A DNA stretch of 15,905 bases from Chloroflexota bacterium (GCA_013154135.1 JAADDB010000113.1:1-15905), one strand, 5' to 3'; positions 1-7,723 are shown, counted from the first letter of the stretch. Notes: generated from the letters alone by a model not told the origin. Made by a program: numbers and translations.

Positions 1-340
1 CGGCCCGCACCCACGCAAAACTCTCTCCTAGCACGGGGCGAGAACACCGGCACCCCGCCAAGGTGCGGACCCGTCCGCCGCCGGGGTACTACCGAGCTTT
101 GTCCGTTCATCAGGCCCGGGGGTTCCAGCCCCGGGCGACCGGGCATGCCTCCATATGCCGTACACGAACGGTAGGGACATACGGCCGTGCGCCCCCACCA
201 TTCAACGGGCCCATTGATCGGCTTACAACTGAGCTCTGATCCGCCGCCAAGAGGCTACTGAGAACGGCGAAGGATACGCCGGCCGGAAACCGCCCCCGTG
301 CCCCGCAGGGGGCGCTCCTCGTTCCGCGGGCAATGTACTG
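1..340. other. GC-rich, hairpin-rich gene-free region (possible structured RNA)
   Basis: No credible gene is visible here. The stretch is very GC-rich and full of inverted repeats: GCCCGGGG/CCCCGGGC with a 7-base loop at 114-136; GCCGTA/TACGGC near 163-185; a 16-base near-palindrome at 202-217; and CGCCCCC/GGGGGCG with an inner TGC/GCA at 291-314. The last 60 bases (272-331) align with 15797-15856 at the other end of the window. Several nested stems suggest RNA structure, but random GC-rich DNA also forms hairpins. I do not recognise a known riboswitch, tmRNA, RNase P or SRP RNA core here. It may be the tail of an element that begins left of the window. Confidence 0.4.
272..331 (+). repeat. 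Dispersed noncoding repeat, left copy
   Basis: This segment begins GGATACGCCGGCCGGA and ends GTTCCGCGGGC. It aligns with 15797-15856 in the same orientation: 15 of the first 16 bases match, then CCGCAG, GGCGCT, CGTTC and CGGGC blocks recur in the same order with about two single-base gaps, roughly 75 percent identity by eye. Upstream, ATCCGCC (239-245) also recurs at a similar distance in the other copy (15760-15766), followed in both by an AA(C/G)AGG core. The strand given is nominal, chosen because the right-hand copy lies downstream of a plus-strand promoter candidate. The function is unknown. Confidence 0.55.
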
Positions 341-350
341 GTCCCCCCTT

Positions 351-371
351 AATCGTTAATCGTCAATCGTT
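351..371. repeat. Heptamer tandem repeat array, 3 units
   Basis: Three 7-base units, AATCGTT, AATCGTC and AATCGTT, lie head to tail. On the minus strand they read AACGATT, GACGATT, AACGATT, which is the same family as the arrays at 7762-7817, 14370-14390 and 15486-15513. One more isolated AACGATT lies at 399-405 in the opposite orientation. The array sits between the GC-rich element and the hydrogenase promoter region. Confidence 0.75.
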
Positions 372-442
372 ACTCCTTCACTCCTCCCCTCTCTCCCCAA
401 CGATTCCCCCCGTTTGGTGGGAACACATCCTCCGTTTGGGGG

Positions 443-471
443 TAGTCACCCGTCCCTGTTTTCCCTATAGT
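443..471 (+). promoter_or_regulatory. Candidate promoter of the hydrogenase operon
   Basis: A possible -35 box TAGTCA (443-448) is followed after 17 bases by a possible -10 box TATAGT (466-471). Transcription would start near 478, giving a leader of about 80 bases. The -35 matches only four of six consensus positions, so this is a candidate. CAGAG and CTCTG within the leader (about 493-517) could form a small hairpin. Confidence 0.4.
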
Positions 472-556
472 GGAGAGTGGGATACGTGTGGGACAGAGAA
501 AATCCCCATCTCTGCATAAGCCTTTCCGCAGACCCTTAGGGAAAGGAGAGTGTCGT

Positions 557-2365
557 ATGGCGCAACGGGTCGTAGTGGATCCCATCACCCGCATTGAGGG
601 GCACTTGCGCATTGAGGCCGAAGTGGACGAGAACAACGTCATCCGCAAGGCCTACAGTTCCGGCACCATGGTCCGCGGCATCGAGATCATCATGCGTGGC
701 CGGGACCCGCGCAGTGCCTGGGCCATCACCCAACGGTCGTGCGGCGTGTGCACGACAGTCCACGCGTTCGCGTCCATCCGCGCGGTGGAGGACGCGTTGG
801 ACATCCGCATTCCCAAGAACGCCAACCTTATCCGCAATTTGATGATCGCGCAGCAATTCGTTCACGACCACGTGATGCACTTCTACCACCTCCACGCGTT
901 GGACTGGGTCGACGTGGTCAACGCGCTCAAAGCCGATCCCAAGGAAACCGCGCGCATTGCCCGGTCCATCTCCTCTTGGCCCAAAACCTCCCCCGCCTAC
1001 TTCGCGGCCGTCCAGAACAAGGTGAAAGAGGTGGTGGAGAGCGGGCAGTTGACCATCTTTGCCAACGCGTATTGGGGGCATCCCGCGTACAAGTTGCCGC
1101 CGGAAATCGACCTCTTGGCCGTGGCCCACTACCTGGAGGCCCTGGACGCGCAGCGGGATTTCGTGCGCATCCACACCATCTTCGGCGGCAAAAACCCCCA
1201 TCCCAACTTCCTGGTCGGGGGCGTGCCCTTCCCCATCGACCCGAACAGCGACAAAGCCCTCAACGCGCACACCCTGGCCATTGTGGGGGACACCATCCAG
1301 AAGATGAAGACCTTCGTCCACCAGGTCTACCTGCCCGACGTATTGGCCATCGCACCCTTCTACAAGGAATACGCGACTCTGGGCGAAGGCCTGGGTAACT
1401 TCCTGGTGTGGGGCGAATTCCCCGCGGATGACATCCGCAACACGGACAGTTACCTGGTGCCCCGGGGGGCCATCCTGGACCGGGACCTCTCCACCGTGCA
1501 CCCGGTGGACCCCACGGACATGGACGGCGTCCAGGAGTTCGTGGCCCATTCCTGGTACGAGTACTCCAAAGGGGACGACGTGGGGCTCCACCCGTGGGAG
1601 GGGGAGACCAAACTCCACTACACCGGCCCCAAGCCCCCCTACGAGTACTTGAACGTGGAGGAAAAATACTCCTGGCTCAAGAGCCCGCGCTGGAAGGAAC
1701 GGCCCATGGAAGTGGGGCCCCTGGCCCGGGTGCTCGTCCTCTACGCGTCGGGGCATCCTCAGGCCAAAGAGCTGGTGGAGACGACCCTCAAGGCCCTGGA
1801 CGCGCCCGCGGACGCGCTCTTCTCCACCTTGGGACGCACCGCGGCCCGGGCCATCGAGACCGCGATCTACGTGGACGCGATGGAGGGCTGGTACAACGAA
1901 CTCATCGCCAACATCGCGAAGGGCGATTACGCGGTGGCCAACACAGAAAAGTGGGACCCCAAGACATGGCCCAAACACGCGCAGGGCGTGGGTACCACCG
2001 AAGCCCCTCGAGGCGCGCTGGGCCACTGGGTGGTCATCGACGACGGCAAGATCACCAACTACCAACAAGTGGTCCCCACCACCTGGAACGCGTCCCCGCG
2101 CGACCACAAGGGACAGGCGGGCGCGTACGAGCGCTCCCTGGAAGGTACCAAACTGGCCATCCCTGACCAGCCCGTGGAAATTCTGCGCACCATTCACTCC
2201 TTCGACCCCTGCATGGCCTGTGCGGTCCACATGATCGACGCGAACCAGCAGGTGTTGGGCACCACCACCGTCATGCCCAGCACGGTGGTGCAGATGTACT
2301 CCCGCATGAACGTGACCACCGAACCCTTCTTGCGCATAGGTGACGTGCGGAAGGACGCATCATGA
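557..2365 (+). CDS. hybC: [NiFe] hydrogenase large subunit, group 1 (HybC-like)
   Basis: This is the catalytic subunit carrying the Ni-Fe(CN)2CO site of a respiratory uptake hydrogenase. The 602-residue product starts with the classic DPITRIEGH sequence, has the N-terminal metal motif RSCGVCTTVH (Cys62, Cys65) and the C-terminal motif DPCMACAVH (Cys552, Cys555, His558). The ATG at 557 is preferred because GGAAAGGAGAG lies just upstream; an in-frame ATG at 470 adds 29 residues without family similarity. The subunit has no signal peptide and would be carried across the membrane with the Tat small subunit. After His558 there are 44 more residues, where most group 1 enzymes have about 15; this tail should be removed by the protease encoded next. 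The stop overlaps the protease start as ATGA, indicating translational coupling. The symbol follows E. coli Hyd-2; subgroup placement is inferred. Confidence 0.96.
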   Translation: MAQRVVVDPITRIEGHLRIEAEVDENNVIRKAYSSGTMVRGIEIIMRGRDPRSAWAITQRSCGVCTTVHAFASIRAVEDALDIRIPKNANLIRNLMIAQQFVHDHVMHFYHLHALDWVDVVNALKADPKETARIARSISSWPKTSPAYFAAVQNKVKEVVESGQLTIFANAYWGHPAYKLPPEIDLLAVAHYLEALDAQRDFVRIHTIFGGKNPHPNFLVGGVPFPIDPNSDKALNAHTLAIVGDTIQKMKTFVHQVYLPDVLAIAPFYKEYATLGEGLGNFLVWGEFPADDIRNTDSYLVPRGAILDRDLSTVHPVDPTDMDGVQEFVAHSWYEYSKGDDVGLHPWEGETKLHYTGPKPPYEYLNVEEKYSWLKSPRWKERPMEVGPLARVLVLYASGHPQAKELVETTLKALDAPADALFSTLGRTAARAIETAIYVDAMEGWYNELIANIAKGDYAVANTEKWDPKTWPKHAQGVGTTEAPRGALGHWVVIDDGKITNYQQVVPTTWNASPRDHKGQAGAYERSLEGTKLAIPDQPVEILRTIHSFDPCMACAVHMIDANQQVLGTTTVMPSTVVQMYSRMNVTTEPFLRIGDVRKDAS

Positions 2366-2904
2366 CCGGACACCGCGTGGTGGTTCTGGGATTGGGCAAC
2401 ATCTTGAACACGGATGAGGGCATTGGGGTATATGCCCTGTGGGAGATGGAAGACCGCCATCGCTCCACAGGCCGGTATCCGGGCATTGAACTGGTGGATG
2501 GCGGCACCCTGGGCATGCGCCTGTTGCCTTACGTGGAGGGAGCAACCCACTTGCTCCTCCTGGACATCGCGGACGTGGGTGCGGAACCCGGTACGATTGT
2601 GGAGTTGTCCGGGGATGACATCCCCTTGTACGTGGGGATTAAGATGTCCATGCACCAGGTGACCTTTCAGGAGGTGCTGGGCGTGGCCCTGGCCCGGGGA
2701 CATCTTCCCCCCCACTTGCACCTGATCGGCATGCAACCTGTGGACCTGTCCATTGGTCTGGGACCCAGCGAAGCGGGCCAACGCGCGATACCGGAGATCA
2801 TCCGTCGGGCCGAACGTGTCCTTGCCGCGTGGGGCGTGTGGGCCCCACCGGAACAGGCCATCGCGCCGGCCCCCGATCCCACCCGAGTGGGTCCACGGCC
2901 TTGA
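2362..2904 (+). CDS. hybD: Hydrogenase maturation protease (HybD/HyaD family)
   Basis: This endopeptidase would trim the C-terminal peptide from the large subunit once nickel is inserted, in the cytoplasm before export. The 180-residue product begins with the family signature VVVLGLGNILNTDEGIGV. Residues matching the nickel-sensing ligands of E. coli HybD (Glu16, Asp62, His93) are visible as Glu19 in NTDEG, Asp68 in LLLLDIAD and His98 in SMHQVTF. It is slightly longer than HybD (164 residues) because of a proline-rich tail. The start overlaps the upstream stop by four bases. Its place between the large and small subunit genes differs from the E. coli hyb order. The hypABCDEF genes needed for cofactor synthesis are not in this window. 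Confidence 0.94.
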   Translation: MTGHRVVVLGLGNILNTDEGIGVYALWEMEDRHRSTGRYPGIELVDGGTLGMRLLPYVEGATHLLLLDIADVGAEPGTIVELSGDDIPLYVGIKMSMHQVTFQEVLGVALARGHLPPHLHLIGMQPVDLSIGLGPSEAGQRAIPEIIRRAERVLAAWGVWAPPEQAIAPAPDPTRVGPRP

Positions 2905-2947
2905 ACGCGTACGACCTGAGTTCGCACGACAAGGAGAGGAGTGCCCA

Positions 2948-4075
2948 ATGGAAGCACAAAGCCTTGTTGCCAAAAGCCTGTTGGAACGGGGCATTACCCG
3001 CCGTGATTTCCTCAAGTTCTGTGCGCTGATGGCGGGGACGCTCGCGCTGCCCATGTCATATGGCACCCGTATAGCCGAGGCCCTGGAGAAGAAAACCACG
3101 AAACTCCCCGTCATCTGGTTGGAGTTCCAGGACTGCGCCGGGTGCAGTGAATCCTTCACCCGGTCCTCCAAGCCCTCGGCCGCGCACGTGGTGCTGGACC
3201 TGATCTCCCTGGAATATCACGAGACGCTCATGGCCGCGGCCGGTTTCCAGGCCGAACAGGCCAGAGAAGAAGTGGTCAAGCGCGGTGGATATCTGGTCAT
3301 CATCGAAGGAGGCGTCCCCAAAGGGGATGATGGGGTCTACTGCGTCATCGCCGGCCGGACCGCGCTTCAAGTCATCGAGGAGACGGTGAAGAACGCGGCC
3401 GCGGTCATCACCGTGGGGAACTGCGGCTCCTTTGGCGGCATCCCCCGCGCCCACCCCAGCCCGACCACTGCCACAGGCGCCCGTTTTGTGGTCAAAGAGA
3501 TGTTCCCGGACAAGCCCATCATCGGCCTGCCCGGCTGTCCGGTGAACGCGGTCAACGTGACCGCGACCCTGGTCCACTTCCTTGCCTTCGGCGAACTGCC
3601 CCCCACGGATCAACACGATCGGCCCCTGTTCGCCTACGGCGCGCTCATCCACGACAACTGCCCCCGCCGCGCGCACTTTGACCGGGGTGAGTTCGTACGA
3701 GAATGGGGCGACGAGGGGCACCGAAAGGGTTGGTGTCTGTACAAGATGGGATGCAAAGGCCCCATCACCTACGCGAATTGTCCCGCGGTGCAGTGGAACG
3801 ACGGGCTCAGTTGGCCCATCGGCTCGGGGCACGGATGCATTGGCTGCACGGAGTTGGATTTCTGGGATCGGCCCATTTATGAACCCGTGAAGATCCAGGA
3901 GGCCGCGCCGCCCGCGTTCTACCCCTCGGTGGAGGAAGGTCCGGAGGGGAAGGTGGATGCGGTGAGCGCAGGCATCACCGGCGCGGTGGTAGGGGCTGCA
4001 GCCGTCGCGGGCGCAACCCTGTTGAAAGGGAAGAAATCCAACAATGGCAGCTCGCAACCGTCGGATGAAGGTTAA
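2948..4075 (+). CDS. hybO: [NiFe] hydrogenase small subunit, Tat-exported (HybO-like)
   Basis: This is the electron-transfer subunit with three iron-sulfur clusters, 375 residues. The Tat signal is TRRDFLKF at residues 17-24, followed by a hydrophobic stretch to about residue 46. Proximal cluster ligands are in CAGCSE (Cys63, Cys66) and GNCGSFGG (Cys159); medial and distal ligands lie in the HDNCPRRAHF, GWCLYKMGCKGP, YANCP and HGCIGC segments. Gly65 and Gly164 stand where oxygen-tolerant enzymes have two supernumerary cysteines, so a standard [4Fe-4S] proximal cluster and oxygen sensitivity are predicted. A weakly hydrophobic segment near the C-terminus (about residues 338-357) may be the membrane anchor seen in HybO/HyaA. 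The ATG at 2948 follows AGGAGAGG at 2932-2939; the longer upstream reading only overlaps the protease gene. Confidence 0.95.
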   Translation: MEAQSLVAKSLLERGITRRDFLKFCALMAGTLALPMSYGTRIAEALEKKTTKLPVIWLEFQDCAGCSESFTRSSKPSAAHVVLDLISLEYHETLMAAAGFQAEQAREEVVKRGGYLVIIEGGVPKGDDGVYCVIAGRTALQVIEETVKNAAAVITVGNCGSFGGIPRAHPSPTTATGARFVVKEMFPDKPIIGLPGCPVNAVNVTATLVHFLAFGELPPTDQHDRPLFAYGALIHDNCPRRAHFDRGEFVREWGDEGHRKGWCLYKMGCKGPITYANCPAVQWNDGLSWPIGSGHGCIGCTELDFWDRPIYEPVKIQEAAPPAFYPSVEEGPEGKVDAVSAGITGAVVGAAAVAGATLLKGKKSNNGSSQPSDEG

Positions 4076-4087
4076 AGCGAGGGCGTC

Positions 4088-4978
4088 ATGGGCAAGAAGA
4101 TCAACCGCCGAGAGTTCTTGAAGATCGCCGGGGCCAGTGTGGGCGGCTTGCTCCTCACTGCGGGGGCGGTGACTGCTTCCGGCAAGGAGGAGGTCCGGCC
4201 CTTCAAGCCCGTCACCGATGGCTACGCGATGCTCTACGACGCGACGTTGTGCGTGGGGTGTCGTGCGTGCCAGAACGCGTGCCGCCGGGCCAACAATAAG
4301 CCGGCCGAGCTGGACCCGACGGGCCTGTACGATGCACCAAATGACCTGTCCGGGGATACATGGACCCTCATCAAGCTGTACAAGTCCGAAGATGGCCAGA
4401 CGTGGTCCTTTGTGAAGCGCCAGTGTATGCACTGCATTGAACCCGCGTGCGTGGCCGCGTGCCCCCTGGGAGCCCTGCACATCACGCCCACGGGCGCGGT
4501 GGCCTACGACAAGAACATATGCTTCGGCTGCCGGTACTGCATGGTGTCCTGCCCCTTCGGCGTGCCCCGCTACGAGTGGGACACGACAACGCCATACATT
4601 CAAAAGTGCGATTTCTGCACCAGCAACGGCCGCCTGGATCGAGGCGAGCCCCCCGCGTGTGTGGAGGCGTGCCCCACAGGCGCGCTGGTGTTCGGCACCC
4701 GGTCCGAACTCCTCGCCGAGGCCCACCAGCGCATCGAGGCCCACCCGGACCGGTATGTGGACCACGTGTACGGCGAACACGAGGCCGGAGGTACCCACGC
4801 GCTTTACCTCTCCGGCGTGCCCTTCGAGGACTTGGGGTTCCCCCAACTGGACGAGAAACCCCTGCCCGAGAGCATCAAAATCCCACTGGACTACGCGGTG
4901 CCCAGCATTATTGTGGGTATGACCACGTTTTCTGTGGCCGCGTACCTGGTGACGCGTGGGGAGGAGGATAAGTCATGA
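4088..4978 (+). CDS. hybA: Tat-exported four-cluster ferredoxin-like hydrogenase subunit (HybA-like)
   Basis: This periplasmic electron carrier would link the hydrogenase small subunit to the membrane quinone reductase. The 296-residue protein has a Tat signal, NRREFLK (Arg7-Arg8), with a hydrophobic stretch to about residue 30. Sixteen cysteines form four [4Fe-4S] groups: 55/58/61/65, 113/116/121/125, 145/148/151/155 and 174/177/191/195. A single C-terminal hydrophobic helix (about 268-288) should anchor it in the membrane, as in HybA and other DMSO-reductase-type B subunits. It follows the small subunit gene by 12 bases and overlaps the next gene as ATGA. Its ribosome binding site (GCGAGGG) is weaker than that of its neighbours, which fits coupling to upstream translation. 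Confidence 0.93.
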   Translation: MGKKINRREFLKIAGASVGGLLLTAGAVTASGKEEVRPFKPVTDGYAMLYDATLCVGCRACQNACRRANNKPAELDPTGLYDAPNDLSGDTWTLIKLYKSEDGQTWSFVKRQCMHCIEPACVAACPLGALHITPTGAVAYDKNICFGCRYCMVSCPFGVPRYEWDTTTPYIQKCDFCTSNGRLDRGEPPACVEACPTGALVFGTRSELLAEAHQRIEAHPDRYVDHVYGEHEAGGTHALYLSGVPFEDLGFPQLDEKPLPESIKIPLDYAVPSIIVGMTTFSVAAYLVTRGEEDKS

Positions 4979-6099
4979 CCGTGAGCGCCAAGACAATCAG
5001 TGCCCAACGGACCCTGTCGTGGGGACGGATGCTCTTGTGGGGTCTGGCCCTGTGGGGATTGGTGGCCGCGATATACCGACTCACCAACGGCCTTGGCGCG
5101 TCCACCAACCTGAGCGACGGTCGTCCGTGGGGCTTGTGGATCAGCATCGACGTGCTGGCCGGCATTGCGTTGGCCGCGGGCGGTTTCACCATAGGCGCGA
5201 TTGTGAAGATCTTCCACATGAAGCGCTTTTACCCCCTGCTCCGCCCGACTATTCTCACCGCGTTCCTGGGATACGTCATCGGCGCCGCGTCCATCTTCTT
5301 CGATTTGGGTCTGCCGTGGCGTATCTGGCACCCCCTTGTGTATCACAACTTGCATTCGCCCCTCTTCGAGGTGGCCGTATGTGTGATGACGTATACCACG
5401 GTGTTGGCCCTGGAGCTCAGTGAGGTGGTGTTTGAAGGACTGGGGTGGCGGACGTTGCGTCGCCTGGTGGGTGCGATTATGATCCCCCTGGTCATCCTGG
5501 GCATTGTCCTCTCCACCATGCACCAGTCATCCCTAGGAACTCTGTTCGTCCTCTCGGGATGGCGGGTATCCCCCTTATGGCGCACGGGCTTCCTGCCCCT
5601 GCTGTTCTTCCTCTCCGCGGTGGCGGCAGGGCTATCCATGATCATTGTGGAGGCGAACCTGGCCGCGCGTGCGTACCACAAGAAGCTGGACCAACCCTTG
5701 CTCGCGGAGTTGGGGAAGTACGCAGCGTGGGTCCTGTTGGTGTACGCGATCATCAAAGCAGCCACATTTGTCATGTCGGGAGGCCTGGCTGCCCTGGGGG
5801 AGAACCTGTGGCTCACACTTCTCTTCCTCGTCGAGGTGATTGTGGGAGTGCTCATACCGCTGGTCATGCTCTTCTCGGCCCGAGTGCGGGAGGATCGCCA
5901 CCTCCTCTTCCGAGCCGCGTTCCTAGTCGCCTTTGGAGTACTCCTGAACCGGTTCAACGTGAGTCTCTTTGGGCTGAAAGGCGTCGCGTACGTGCCGACG
6001 TGGGCCGAATGGGGTATCACCTTGGGCATGATGGCGGGAGCAATTCTCTTCTTCGACTTCATGGTACGTCACTTCCCCATCTTCGAAAAAGGCCACTAA
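4975..6099 (+). CDS. hybB: NrfD/HybB-type integral membrane subunit of the hydrogenase
   Basis: This polytopic membrane protein (374 residues) is expected to reduce quinone with electrons from the HybA-like subunit. About ten hydrophobic helices are visible, roughly at residues 17-35, 55-79, 91-109, 128-146, 163-181, 204-226, 247-267, 277-300, 309-325 and 344-364. Lengths, helix pattern and position after a ferredoxin-like gene are typical of the NrfD/PsrC/HybB family (Pfam NrfD). The start overlaps the previous stop and has GAGGAGGAT just upstream. The gene is last in the operon and is followed by a hairpin terminator. No cytochrome b subunit of the HyaC type is present, so quinone coupling must go through this protein. 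Confidence 0.92.
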   Translation: MTVSAKTISAQRTLSWGRMLLWGLALWGLVAAIYRLTNGLGASTNLSDGRPWGLWISIDVLAGIALAAGGFTIGAIVKIFHMKRFYPLLRPTILTAFLGYVIGAASIFFDLGLPWRIWHPLVYHNLHSPLFEVAVCVMTYTTVLALELSEVVFEGLGWRTLRRLVGAIMIPLVILGIVLSTMHQSSLGTLFVLSGWRVSPLWRTGFLPLLFFLSAVAAGLSMIIVEANLAARAYHKKLDQPLLAELGKYAAWVLLVYAIIKAATFVMSGGLAALGENLWLTLLFLVEVIVGVLIPLVMLFSARVREDRHLLFRAAFLVAFGVLLNRFNVSLFGLKGVAYVPTWAEWGITLGMMAGAILFFDFMVRHFPIFEKGH

Positions 6100-6121
6100 C
6101 CCACCCCAACCGCGCGTTTCC

Positions 6122-6150
6122 AGGGGCTCGGTAAAGCCTGCCGAGCCCCT
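6122..6150 (+). terminator. Hairpin terminator after the hydrogenase operon
   Basis: A perfect 10-bp stem, AGGGGCTCGG (6122-6131) and CCGAGCCCCT (6141-6150), with a 9-base loop lies 22 bases after the hybB stop. It ends in TTTG, so the T tract is short, but the strong GC stem and position support termination. Confidence 0.75.
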
Positions 6151-6294
6151 TTGCGCGTCCCGACCAGATGCCCCCGGCGTCGTCCATCCCCCACCATCTC
6201 CCCCGCCAAGTTCCGTTCCCTACCAGGGGGATCCCGACGCTCGTGCCCCATGCCCAGGAAGAGCTTTTTGTCCGATAAGGCAATCAACGACCCC

Positions 6295-6323
6295 TTGACA
6301 AAACCGGCGCGAGTTGGTAAAAT
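6295..6323 (+). promoter_or_regulatory. Near-consensus sigma70-type promoter
   Basis: A perfect -35 box TTGACA (6295-6300), a 17-base spacer and a -10 box TAAAAT (6318-6323) form the best promoter in the window. Transcription would start near 6330, about 250 bases before the glycosyltransferase ATG at 6581, so the message would have a long leader, or a separate small RNA may start here. Confidence 0.75.
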
Positions 6324-6329
6324 GGAGTC

Positions 6330-6580
6330 ACATCACGTAGGTGCTTTGTCGGGAATATTCCTCGCACACTAGAGACCTCCTTTAACAGTTGGACCAAGAT
6401 CAGGCGATAGAGTCAAAGGATTGGGTAACGATTTTGATGGACTGACAAAGACCGGTGGCACCTTGGCCGGGAGCGGGCGGTTCCGTGAATGCCCTGGTTT
6501 CGTACCAAGGAGCCATCCCATTTTGTCCCAAGTCCATGACCCAACCCGTACCTCAGCAGTTTGCAGGACAAGAGGTTCCC
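6330..6580 (+). other. Long leader upstream of the glycosyltransferase gene
   Basis: This gene-free stretch between the strong promoter and the ATG at 6581 has lower GC than the flanking genes. A possible nested stem pairs CCTTGG (6461-6466) with CCAAGG (6505-6510) and, inside it, GGGC (6475-6478) with GCCC (6491-6494). GGTGGCACC (6454-6462) matches the T-box core, but I find no convincing stem I or antiterminator pairing. I do not recognise a known riboswitch. Confidence 0.35.
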
Positions 6581-7723
6581 ATGAACGACGAACACCATAT
6601 TGCCACCGTCATTTCCACCATCTGGGGGCGTCCTCGCAACACAGCCCCCCGCCCGGATGACGCGCTCCTCGACCACGCCACCCCATTGGACGGAAACAGC
6701 CCATTGCCCCGCCTTTTGGACAGCCTTGTGGAAGCCTCACGCCCTCCAACCCTGCACGTCTTCATCGTCATCGGCGTCACCCACCTGGACTTGGCCAACG
6801 CGGCCGAGAGCCGGGTGACCCACCTTGTCCGGCCTTTCCGCCGCCACCTGAGGATCACCCTCGTCGGCCCCTCCCAGCTCCCCCAATGGCAAGCCCTGGC
6901 CCAAAAGGTCGGCCTGCCCCCCGACACCTTCACCGCGACCACGTACGCGGGCATCCGAAACCAACAACTCCTCCTCCCCCTCCTCCACGGTGCGGATGTC
7001 ATCGTCAGCCTCAACGACGACAAGATCATCCGCGCCGACTACTTCCACACCCTGGAGCACACCCTCTCTGCCCATCCTGCCCTTGGGTTCACCGGCCTAT
7101 ACGAAAACCCCAACGGCAGCGTCTTCTTCCCCGAGGGCCCCGAGAGGAAGAACATCTTCCTCGACGAATGCCGAATCCTGAACGCGGCCCTGCACCGTCT
7201 ATTGCACCTGGAAGGCCAGTGGAGCCCCACGCCCATCATCTTCGGAGGGAACATGGTATTTCGCGCCTCCCTCGCACGGCACGTGGGCTTTGACCCGGCC
7301 ATCCCGCGGGGCGAGGATGTGGACTACGCGATAAACGCCATGATCGCCGGGTACACCCCGTACCTGGACAAAACCCTCCGCGTCCTACACGTACCGGTCC
7401 AAAACGCGACAGCCCATCCTTACGGTCGGTGGGTCGAACAAATCCGGCGATTTGCCTACGAGCGGGAAAAAGTGCGACAATATGGGGACCGATTTCCCGT
7501 CAATCTCATGCCCTATCCTGGGCGCCTTCTCCGGGAGGATCTGGAGAGGGATGCGTTGGCAGCGCTTCGCACGTGGGCAACACCGGAGGCCATAGCCCGG
7601 TGGGGGAAGCCGGAAGAGGTGGTAGAACAAGCCGTCACACGCGCACAAGAGCTCATACGTGACTTCCCCCTCTTCCTGGAACGCTGGCCCCGACTCTTTG
7701 AGCAAGGAACAGGGACGGACTGA
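6581..7723 (+). CDS. GT2-like glycosyltransferase family protein
   Basis: The 380-residue product looks like a GT-A fold glycosyltransferase that moves a sugar from a nucleotide donor, probably in the cytoplasm; donor and acceptor cannot be told. An N-terminal beta strand (HIATVISTIWGR), a GIRNQQ segment (124-129), the acidic VSLNDDK motif (142-148, DxD-like), FGGNMVFR (221-228) and RGEDVDYA (243-250, candidate base region) occur in the order expected for family 2 enzymes. No membrane segment is visible. The ATG at 6581 follows AAGAGG; an in-frame ATG at 6536 would add 15 residues but has no ribosome binding site. It stands alone behind a strong promoter, separated from the next gene by a repeat array. 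Codon and base use resemble the neighbours. Confidence 0.72.
   Translation: MNDEHHIATVISTIWGRPRNTAPRPDDALLDHATPLDGNSPLPRLLDSLVEASRPPTLHVFIVIGVTHLDLANAAESRVTHLVRPFRRHLRITLVGPSQLPQWQALAQKVGLPPDTFTATTYAGIRNQQLLLPLLHGADVIVSLNDDKIIRADYFHTLEHTLSAHPALGFTGLYENPNGSVFFPEGPERKNIFLDECRILNAALHRLLHLEGQWSPTPIIFGGNMVFRASLARHVGFDPAIPRGEDVDYAINAMIAGYTPYLDKTLRVLHVPVQNATAHPYGRWVEQIRRFAYEREKVRQYGDRFPVNLMPYPGRLLREDLERDALAALRTWATPEAIARWGKPEEVVEQAVTRAQELIRDFPLFLERWPRLFEQGTGTD

Noticed and set aside
114..136. tRNA T-arm-like hairpin around GTTCCAG
   Set aside because: The stem is 8 bp instead of 5 and no acceptor, D or anticodon arms are found at the expected distances.
470..556. Longer N-terminus of the hydrogenase large subunit
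   Set aside because: The extra 29 residues lack similarity to the family, and the ATG at 557 has a strong ribosome binding site.
536..2230. A 564-codon open frame opposite the hydrogenase large subunit
   Set aside because: Antisense shadow of a strongly recognised gene, with low-complexity His/Val/Gly-rich content.
3056..4846. A 596-codon minus-strand open frame opposite the hydrogenase small subunit and HybA-like genes
   Set aside because: Spans two clear genes on the other strand and shows no motif of its own.
6454..6462. T-box riboswitch core GGTGGCACC
   Set aside because: The core matches, but I could not find the stem I motifs, specifier loop or the paired antiterminator, and the downstream gene is not an amino acid or tRNA-synthetase gene.
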